Part shown: positions 1 to 3,862 of the stretch, piece after piece | Numbering within the stretch: position 1 is the first letter of the stretch | How the letters are laid out: each line of letters starts with the position of its first letter | NCBI GenBank assembly: GCA_905235755.1 | Contig: CAJONA010000118.1 | Span: 1-5,702 of the forward strand | DNA: 5,702 bases | Direction of reading: 5' to 3' | Source: an uncultured Clostridia bacterium | GTDB taxonomy: Bacteria > Bacillota > Clostridia > Oscillospirales > CAG-272 | Notes under the pieces: model-generated | The model's database searches: none | What the model saw: the letters and a program-made list of their open reading frames with translations, nothing else | Told to the model about the DNA's origin: nothing | Translations under genes and position numbers: made by a program

Positions 1-981
1 CGGAGAATTGTCCGACATCTTTATAATAAAATCGTCGCTCTCTTTGCACGACGCGCGAAGTCCGACAAACGACGTTATGACCTTGCGGAAATTGAGCTTT
101 TGCGTCGATTTAAGAGCCGTCGCACGCGTCAGATCAAGACCGTTTTGCGTCGTTGATTTATCGTTTTTTTCGCACACCTCCGACGTCGGGCCTATCATAA
201 GGTTGCCGTCGACCGTCGGAGTTACGAGTATTCCCTTGCCCGCTTTTGTCGGCGTCTGGAATATGGTGCGGCTGACGAGCGTGCCTTCGCTGCGGTCGAA
301 TATCATATATTCGCCTTTTTTGGCTATTATCGTGTACTCGTCGCCGAGCATTTTCGCTATCACGTCGGAGTAAAGTCCGGCGGAGTTGACAACGTATTTC
401 GCTTCGACGGTCTTTTCCCCGTCGGAGAGCGTATATTTTTCGCCGTCGTCGGCTATCGAGCGCACCTCGAAATTACAGATGAGCTCCACCCCGTTGTCCA
501 TGGCGTTTCCGACAGACGCGATCGTAAGATCGTACGGGCAGACGATGCCCGACGACGTGCAGAGCAGCGCCGACGTAACGTCGTCGGAGAGCGCGGGTTC
601 GAGTTTTCTCGCATCGCTGCCGCTGATGACCGAAAGCCCCGGTATGCCGTTTTTGATTCCTCTTTCATAAAGGCGTTTTACGTGTTCGTCCTGATCCGCG
701 TCGAACGCGAGCACGAGCGAGCCGTTGTTTTTGTAGTGAACGTCGAGCTTTTCGCAAAGCTCGCGCATCATAGCCGTGCCGCGAGCGTTCAGCTTTGCTT
801 TGAGCGTGCCGGGCTCCGGATCGAAGCCTCCGTGCACGATCGCGCTGTTCGCCTTCGACGCGCCCGTCGCCACGTCGTCGCTTTTTTCAAGCAGTACGGT
901 ATTTATCTCATATTTCGACAGTTCGCGGGCGATGAGTCCCCCGACAACGCCTCCGCCGATTATCGCAACGTCATAAATCAT
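1..981 (-). CDS. FAD-dependent oxidoreductase, GlpA/LhgO-like (3' end outside window)
   Basis: The first 327 codons are open, from an ATG at 981 to the left edge, so the C-terminus is missing. The N-terminus MIYDVAIIGGGVVGG is a dinucleotide-binding Rossmann motif (GxGxxG, residues 9-14), with an acidic residue (E32, VLLEKS) at the end of the second strand, as expected for FAD binding to ribose. The stretches GASKANSAIVHGGF (about 40-53) and VVNSAGLYSD are typical of the DAO/GlpA/L-2-hydroxyglutarate oxidase superfamily. Clostridial relatives are often annotated as anaerobic glycerol-3-phosphate dehydrogenase subunit A and may carry a C-terminal Fe-S domain, which cannot be seen here. The true substrate is not readable. 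The start is supported by GGGAGG five bases upstream. It overlaps the stop of the upstream HAD reading frame by 4 bases (ATGA), implying translational coupling in one operon. Confidence 0.88.
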   Translation of the reverse strand, partial: MIYDVAIIGGGVVGGLIARELSKYEINTVLLEKSDDVATGASKANSAIVHGGFDPEPGTLKAKLNARGTAMMRELCEKLDVHYKNNGSLVLAFDADQDEHVKRLYERGIKNGIPGLSVISGSDARKLEPALSDDVTSALLCTSSGIVCPYDLTIASVGNAMDNGVELICNFEVRSIADDGEKYTLSDGEKTVEAKYVVNSAGLYSDVIAKMLGDEYTIIAKKGEYMIFDRSEGTLVSRTIFQTPTKAGKGILVTPTVDGNLMIGPTSEVCEKNDKSTTQNGLDLTRATALKSTQKLNFRKVITSFVGLRASCKESDDFIIKMSDNSP

Positions 982-1295
982 ATTTGCCTCCCGATGGTAT
1001 CGTCTTCTTTTAAAATTTTGAGCAGTTCGCCGCAATCCCGCAGTTTGAATTCCGCCTGATACGGGCTTATCTCCGCCTGCTCGCGCGTCGTCTCGCCGCT
1101 GAAAACGAGCAGCGTGTGCGTGCCCGAATTCAACCCGCATGCGATGTCGGTGTAAAGCCTGTCGCCGACGACGAGCGTCGTGTCGACGCTTATCGTGTCG
1201 TCGTCCTTCGCCATGCGATCGATGGCGAAAAGCGGCATTTCGGGGCGCGGCTTGCCGATAAAATGCGGGCGATTGCCCGTAGTGTTATATATCAC
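978..1295 (-). CDS. HAD-IIA (NagD-like) phosphatase, 3' fragment after frameshift
   Basis: This frame carries the C-terminal part of a HAD-IIA hydrolase. It has IGKPRPEM (motif III lysine, K15 of this fragment) and VVGDRLYTDI (motif IV, D45 and D50, the Mg-binding acidic residues). It can formally start at a GTG at 1295, which overlaps the TGA of the 5' fragment by 4 bases. No Shine-Dalgarno lies at a usable distance; the only purine-rich bases abut the GTG. The fragment lacks the catalytic aspartate, so it cannot be an enzyme alone. Joined to the 5' fragment, it restores the normal family order with no missing segment, which argues for a one-base deletion or sequencing error, or less likely a coupled split gene. 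It ends in a 4-base overlap with the FAD oxidoreductase. Confidence 0.75.
   Translation of the reverse strand: MIYNTTGNRPHFIGKPRPEMPLFAIDRMAKDDDTISVDTTLVVGDRLYTDIACGLNSGTHTLLVFSGETTREQAEISPYQAEFKLRDCGELLKILKEDDTIGRQI
987..992 (-). promoter_or_regulatory. Shine-Dalgarno of the FAD oxidoreductase
   Basis: GGGAGG on the minus strand lies 5 bases before the ATG at 981. It sits inside the last codons of the HAD gene. It fixes the start and lets the oxidoreductase be translated even though the upstream gene is frameshifted. Confidence 0.8.
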
Positions 1296-1810
1296 TCCGC
1301 GACCGAGCCGCAGTCAGGCACGGAGCCGAACTCCGTCGGGCATACGAGGTCGGGATTTGCCGCGATGTACGGTATGTCCTTTTCGGTCAGCAGTTTTGAG
1401 ATGTTCCAGAGCTTTTTAAAAGTCAGCTCCGTGTCGTATCCCATGACTACGCCCTCGATGTCGTCGGAGTATTCCTCGGTTATTACCGCCGACGACGAGC
1501 GAAGCTCATCGACGAACGAGCGCGTGCCGGAAACGTAAAATTTCTTGCCGGGGTAATTCGCCGTCAGATACATCGCCGTCACCTGCGCCGATGTTATAAA
1601 ATCGTCCTCGACTGTATCGATGCCGAGTTTTTTCATCTTTTCGACGTACGCCGACACGTTCATCGACGAATTGTTCGTCATAAACAGATATTTTTTGCCC
1701 TGCGCGCGTATCGTTTCGAGCAGTTCCTTTGTGAACGGGAACATATCGTATCCGAGATAAAGCGTGCCGTCCATGTCGAACAGAAAAAGACGAATATCTT
1801 TAAGATCCAT
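1292..1810 (-). CDS. HAD-IIA (NagD-like) phosphatase, 5' fragment before frameshift
   Basis: 172 residues from an ATG at 1810. The start of the fragment reads MDLKDIRLFLFDMDGTLYLG: DxDGT is HAD motif I, with nucleophile D12 and acid/base D14. LFMTNNSS is motif II. The middle part (about residues 75-150) fits the C2 cap of the NagD/p-nitrophenylphosphatase group, and AANPDLVCPTEFG is a family signature. Proteins of this group are about 260-275 residues and dephosphorylate small sugar or nucleotide phosphates in the cytoplasm; the substrate is not predictable here. The frame stops at a TGA (1294-1292) just after CGSVAE, where homologues continue into the region found in the other frame. The ATG at 1810 is preferred over codons up to 1870 because the longer version would run through the promoter, and GGAG lies 11 bases upstream. 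Confidence 0.82.
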   Translation of the reverse strand: MDLKDIRLFLFDMDGTLYLGYDMFPFTKELLETIRAQGKKYLFMTNNSSMNVSAYVEKMKKLGIDTVEDDFITSAQVTAMYLTANYPGKKFYVSGTRSFVDELRSSSAVITEEYSDDIEGVVMGYDTELTFKKLWNISKLLTEKDIPYIAANPDLVCPTEFGSVPDCGSVAE

Positions 1811-1850
1811 AGTTTTTTTATCTCCGTTTGCCCAAATTAGACCACTATAT

Positions 1851-1878
1851 ATTTTAACCTTTTTCGGCAAAAAGTCAA
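1851..1878 (-). promoter_or_regulatory. Promoter of the HAD/oxidoreductase operon
   Basis: On the minus strand, TTGACT (1878-1873) and TAAAAT (1856-1851) are separated by 16 bases, a good SigA-type match. Transcription would start near 1844, leaving a leader of about 35 nt before the ATG at 1810. It is arranged back to back with the promoter of the LRR gene. Confidence 0.6.
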
Positions 1879-1930
1879 GACGATGTGAAAAATAATGTGA
1901 AATCCAAAATGGTGAGATTTAAAAAATGTG

Positions 1931-1959
1931 TTGACATATGTATAATAATGTAATATATT
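1931..1959 (+). promoter_or_regulatory. SigA promoter of the LRR lipoprotein gene
   Basis: A consensus TTGACA (1931-1936), a 17-base spacer and TATATT (1954-1959). Predicted transcription start is near 1966, giving a leader of about 65 nt. An AAAAAGTCAAGA element lies about 57 bases upstream of the -35, at a spacing shared by two other promoters in the window. Confidence 0.8.
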
Positions 1960-1989
1960 TAATGTATCATACAAGTAAATATACCCTTG

Positions 1990-2025
1990 GCGTGCATTTT
2001 TATTGCCGTAAAACGGCGGAAAGGA
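1990..2025 (+). promoter_or_regulatory. Leader of the LRR gene: shared motif, small hairpin and Shine-Dalgarno
   Basis: The leader contains GCGTGCATTTTTAT (1990-2003), a motif also seen in the leader of the protease gene (about 3796) and in the structured RNA (about 3513). It is followed by a hairpin with a 5-bp stem, GCCGT-AAA-ACGGC (2005-2017), and then AAAGGA (2020-2025), 6 bases before the ATG at 2032. The strong ribosome site fixes that start over the in-frame TTG at 1987. Confidence 0.55.
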
Positions 2026-2031
2026 AAAACT

Positions 2032-3102
2032 ATGAAGAAAATTATCGCATTGATTCTGATTTTGTCAACACTCGGCATTATGCTCTGCGCGTGCGGACAG
2101 AAAACGGATGAATCGCTTGGATTGACATTTACCCCTATACAAGGCGGATGGTCTGTTTCGGCATTTGGAGACAAGAGAGAAATAGTTATTCCCGAAACAT
2201 ATAAAGGTCTGCCTGTCACGTCTATCGGCGAGCGTGCATTCTGGTATTGCACCAACCTTACGAGCATAGAGATACCTTCGAGCGCGACGAGCATAGGCGA
2301 GCGTGCGTTCGGGTATTGCTCAAGTCTTGAAAGCATAACGATACCGGATAGCGTAACATCTATCGGCGAGGGTGCATTCTCGGGTTGCTACAGCCTTACG
2401 AGCATAACGATACCGGACAGCGTTACGTCTATCGGCGGTTATGCATTCGCTTGCGCAGGACTTACGAGCATAACGATACCGGACAGCGTAACGTCTATCG
2501 GTAATTGTGCATTTCACAGTTGCACAAGACTTACGAGCGTAACGATACCGGACAGCGTTACATCTATCGGCGGTTTGGCATTCTATCGCACAAGCCTTAC
2601 GAGCATAGAGATACCGGACAGCGTTACATATATTTGCCGTGATGCGTTCGAAGGTTGCACAAGCCTTGAGAGCATTACAGTCGGTAATAATAATCCGGTA
2701 TATCACAGCGACGGCAATTGCATAATTGAAACGTTAAGAAAAACACTTATCAAGGGATGTAAAAACAGCGTTATTCCCACAGACGGAAGCGTGACGAGCA
2801 TAGGCGATTATGCGTTCGAGTCTTGCACAAAGTTGACAAGTATCACAATACCCGGTAGCGTTACGAGCATAGGCTGGGAGGCATTCGAGGGTTGCACAAG
2901 CCTTACAAGCATTACTATCCCCGACAGCGTTACATATATTGGCGGTCATGCATTCGAGTATTGCGAAAGCCTTACGAGCATAACTTATACCGGCACAAAA
3001 GCACAGTGGAATGATATAGAAAAAGGCCGTATTTGGAACGACAGCACCGGCAAATACACCATCCACTGCACCGACGGAGATATTAAAAAAATCTTCTCCT
3101 GA
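2032..3102 (+). CDS. BspA-type leucine-rich-repeat surface lipoprotein
   Basis: 356 residues. Residues 1-20 form a lipoprotein signal peptide: KK, a hydrophobic stretch, then LCAC with the lipidated Cys at C21. The protein should therefore be anchored on the outer face of the cytoplasmic membrane. From about residue 63 there are ten repeats of 22-23 residues with the pattern TSIGxxAFxxCxxLTSITIPDSV, the LRR_5/BspA (Treponema-type) repeat. Between repeats 7 and 8 (about 218-252) lies an insertion containing NPVYHSDGNCIIE and LIKGCKNSVIP, also common in BspA-like proteins. The C-terminal tail (TGTKAQWNDI to GKYTIHCTDG) is typical of shorter clostridial members. No sortase motif or transmembrane anchor is seen at the end. 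BspA-like proteins bind host or bacterial surface ligands; the partner here is unknown. The gene is a single-gene unit with its own promoter and terminator. Confidence 0.9.
   Translation: MKKIIALILILSTLGIMLCACGQKTDESLGLTFTPIQGGWSVSAFGDKREIVIPETYKGLPVTSIGERAFWYCTNLTSIEIPSSATSIGERAFGYCSSLESITIPDSVTSIGEGAFSGCYSLTSITIPDSVTSIGGYAFACAGLTSITIPDSVTSIGNCAFHSCTRLTSVTIPDSVTSIGGLAFYRTSLTSIEIPDSVTYICRDAFEGCTSLESITVGNNNPVYHSDGNCIIETLRKTLIKGCKNSVIPTDGSVTSIGDYAFESCTKLTSITIPGSVTSIGWEAFEGCTSLTSITIPDSVTYIGGHAFEYCESLTSITYTGTKAQWNDIEKGRIWNDSTGKYTIHCTDGDIKKIFS
2218..2991 (+). repeat. Tandem 66/69-bp repeats encoding the LRR units
   Basis: The LRR units are strongly alike as DNA. The string AGCATAACGATACCGGACAG or a close variant recurs at 2401, 2467, 2536 (variant) and 2602 (variant), giving units of 66 or 69 bases. 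This near-identity invites copy-number change by recombination or slippage, and can confuse short-read assembly. Confidence 0.85.
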
Positions 3103-3116
3103 TGGTGAATGCATAC

Positions 3117-3160
3117 AATCCCTCACCCGCTTCGCGGGAGCTCCCTTTGCGCACAAGGTA
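3117..3160. repeat. Degenerate palindromic intergenic repeat
   Basis: Just after the LRR stop, CCCGC-TTC-GCGGG (3126-3138) forms a 5-bp stem. It is followed by CTCCCTTTGCGCACAAGG, in which CCTT and AAGG can pair. The wording (CCCTCACC..., CTCCCTTTGCGCA...AAGG) resembles the palindromic intergenic repeats scattered in many gut Clostridia, here apparently truncated. The family assignment is from memory of the general pattern, not a search. Confidence 0.45.
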
Positions 3161-3170
3161 ACCGAAAAGC

Positions 3171-3204
3171 AAAAATCCGCCCGTGTGGGCGGATTTTTCG
3201 TTTT
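3171..3204. terminator. Rho-independent terminator after the LRR gene (bidirectional)
   Basis: A perfect 12-bp stem, AAAAATCCGCCC / GGGCGGATTTTT (3171-3182 with 3187-3198), closes a GTGT loop. It is followed by CGTTTT on the plus strand and preceded by A-rich sequence. It ends the LRR transcript and could also stop leftward transcription. Confidence 0.92.
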
Positions 3205-3245
3205 GCCTTATTATTTCCCGAAATATCTTTTCAGCAGTCCTGCGA
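3204..3245 (-). pseudogene. Duplicated 3' end of the rubrerythrin-type gene (42-bp direct repeat, copy 1)
   Basis: These 42 bases match 5482-5523 at 39 positions. On the minus strand they read AGLLKRYFGK followed by TAA, the same C-terminus as the rubrerythrin-type gene at the right edge. Upstream coding sequence is absent: beyond 3246 the sequence instead matches a different decayed repeat. It is a relic of recombination or insertion at the 3' end of that gene, not a gene. Confidence 0.85.
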
Positions 3246-3377
3246 CCATCGCAGAGGCGGTATTTATCGTTAAGGTATCGTGATGAAAGGAAAAAGTCAA
3301 GATGAATAATCCCTTTTGTTGATATTAAAAAATAATTTTTAAAAAGTATTTACAACCGCCGAACAATGTGATAAAAT
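3246..3377 (+). repeat. Degenerate direct repeat with promoter, copy 1 (partner 3619-3754)
   Basis: The segment aligns with 3619-3754. Shared landmarks in the same order are ATCGC...GGCGGTA.TTA.CGTT, GATG...GAAAAAGTCAA.ATGAAT, an A/T-rich stretch, and AAGTATTTACAA, which supplies the -35. Small indels have broken any reading frame. With copy 2 it suggests duplication of a promoter region together with the end of a preceding short reading frame. Confidence 0.65.
3349..3377 (+). promoter_or_regulatory. Promoter of the structured RNA
   Basis: TTTACA (3349-3354), a 17-base spacer, TAAAAT (3372-3377), with TG one base upstream of the -10 (TGATAAAAT, an extended -10). Predicted start is about 3384, exactly at the base of the long RNA stem that follows. 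Confidence 0.7.
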
Positions 3378-3383
3378 TAAAAA

Positions 3384-3556
3384 TGCCAAGCAATTGAAAA
3401 CATTTTCGAGTCTAAAAGAGAGTGTATTTTTGTTTTTTGATAAAAATGCACGCTCTGTTATTTGACATTCTCTTTTTGGCTTGTTGAATTCAATTGTTTG
3501 GCGACGATCGAAGCGTGCGTTTTTATGCGCTGACTTCGGTCGGCGCATTTTTTATT
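3384..3556 (+). ncRNA. Candidate structured RNA (unrecognised family) with own promoter and terminator
   Basis: An RNA of about 170 nt is predicted between a promoter and a terminator. Stem P1 pairs 3385-3398 with 3489-3502 (14 bp, one G-U: GCCAAGCAATTGAA / TTCAATTGTTTGGC). Inside it, 3409-3412 pairs with 3478-3481, and 3414-3424 pairs with 3466-3476 (11 bp, one G-U). Segment 3440-3454 (ATAAAAATGCACGCT) has two other partners: 3418-3431 as a local hairpin, and 3512-3526 outside P1 as a 15-bp pseudoknot with one G-U. G-U pairs within the stems favour an RNA role over a plain DNA palindrome. No similarity to 6S, RNase P, SRP RNA or tmRNA was recognised. It could instead be an attenuating leader for the small reading frame at 3573, or a hairpin element: the protease leader has a similar 3' half but lacks about 95 bases here. 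Confidence 0.5.
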
Positions 3557-3560
3557 TTTT
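3526..3560 (+). terminator. UUCG-loop rho-independent terminator
   Basis: TGCGCTGAC-TTCG-GTCGGCGCA (3526-3547) is a 9-bp stem with one T-G pair, capped by the very stable C(UUCG)G tetraloop. It is followed by TTTTTTATTTTTT. This is a textbook intrinsic terminator or attenuator ending the structured RNA. Confidence 0.9.
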
Positions 3561-3572
3561 CAGGAGTTACCC

Positions 3573-3698
3573 ATTAGCAATCAAGCGACAGAAAAAAGCA
3601 AATTTCAAATTCCGGCTATCATCGCGGCGGTACTTACCGTTGCGGCAAGAGCGATGTATGAAAAAAGTCAAAATGAATGCTTTCATTTATTAAATTAA
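3573..3698 (+). pseudogene. Small decayed reading frame with a possible ATT start
   Basis: AGGAG (3563-3567) lies five bases before ATT at 3573, from which 41 codons are open to TAA at 3696. The product would read (I/M)SNQATEKSKFQ then IPAIIAAVLTVAA, a short hydrophobic segment, then RAMYEKSQNE. ATT is a very rare start; the ancestral codon may have been ATG. The peptide looks like the N-terminal membrane segment of a lost surface protein. Related, frameshifted sequence occurs at 3246-3310, so the frame was duplicated and is decaying. Function unknown; it may not be expressed because a strong terminator precedes it. Confidence 0.3.
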
Positions 3699-3754
3699 AA
3701 AAATATAAAAAATTGTAAAGAAGTATTTACAAGCATTCGTTCATATGCTATAAT
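3619..3754 (+). repeat. Degenerate direct repeat with promoter, copy 2 (partner 3246-3377)
   Basis: Second copy of the repeat at 3246-3377, with the same order of landmarks: ATCGCGGCGGTA, GATGTATGAAAAAAGTCAAAATGAAT, the A/T-rich stretch and GTATTTACAA. It delivers the promoter of the protease gene. Confidence 0.65.
3726..3754 (+). promoter_or_regulatory. Extended -10 SigA promoter of the protease lipoprotein gene
   Basis: TTTACA (3726-3731), 17-base spacer, TATAAT (3749-3754), preceded by TGC, an extended -10. It is a near-consensus promoter predicted to start about 3761, leaving a leader of about 100 nt. Confidence 0.85.
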
Positions 3755-3787
3755 ATAACATAACAATCGATTAAATAGTGTGCTTTG

Positions 3788-3853
3788 CGATCGTGGCGTG
3801 CATTATTTGTGCTCTGCTTTGATTGCGCGGTTATTTTAATTAAACGGAAAGGA
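3788..3853 (+). promoter_or_regulatory. Leader of the protease gene, related to the structured-RNA tail
   Basis: CGATCGTGGCGTGCATTATTT (from 3788) followed by TGCGC and TTATTTTA aligns with 3505-3560 of the structured RNA, but the terminator stem is decayed to about 4 bp, so transcription should read through. It ends in the ribosome site AAAGGA (3848-3853), nine bases before the ATG at 3863, which fixes that start over upstream in-frame codons. Confidence 0.5.
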
Positions 3854-3862
3854 ATACACAAA

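Noticed and set aside
8..1059. Several plus-strand open frames opposite the FAD oxidoreductase
   Set aside because: They have no ribosome sites and no recognisable protein features. The minus strand in this stretch encodes a clear Rossmann-fold protein in one uninterrupted frame, so these are antisense shadows.
1810..1870. Longer HAD start (20 extra residues from 1870)
   Set aside because: The extension runs over the -10 region, has no family similarity and no better ribosome site; the ATG at 1810 leads straight into the HAD motif I strand.
2320..3156. Minus-strand open frames with repeated RYRYARK/CNAV patterns
   Set aside because: Their periodicity is the mirror image of the LRR-coding DNA repeats, and they have no start context.
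3384..3556. 6S RNA
   Set aside because: There is a rod-like fold, but the closing stem encloses only about 118 nt, no large open central bubble is evident, and no sequence motif of 6S was recognised.
3384..3560. Retron or other reverse-transcriptase-linked RNA
   Set aside because: No reverse transcriptase or effector gene is present in the window. The neighbours are surface lipoproteins and housekeeping genes.
3291..3673. TTGACTTTTT on the minus strand at about 3300 and 3671 as leftward promoters
   Set aside because: Unlike the copy at 1878, neither is followed by a good -10 at 16-18 bases, and no minus-strand gene lies downstream.
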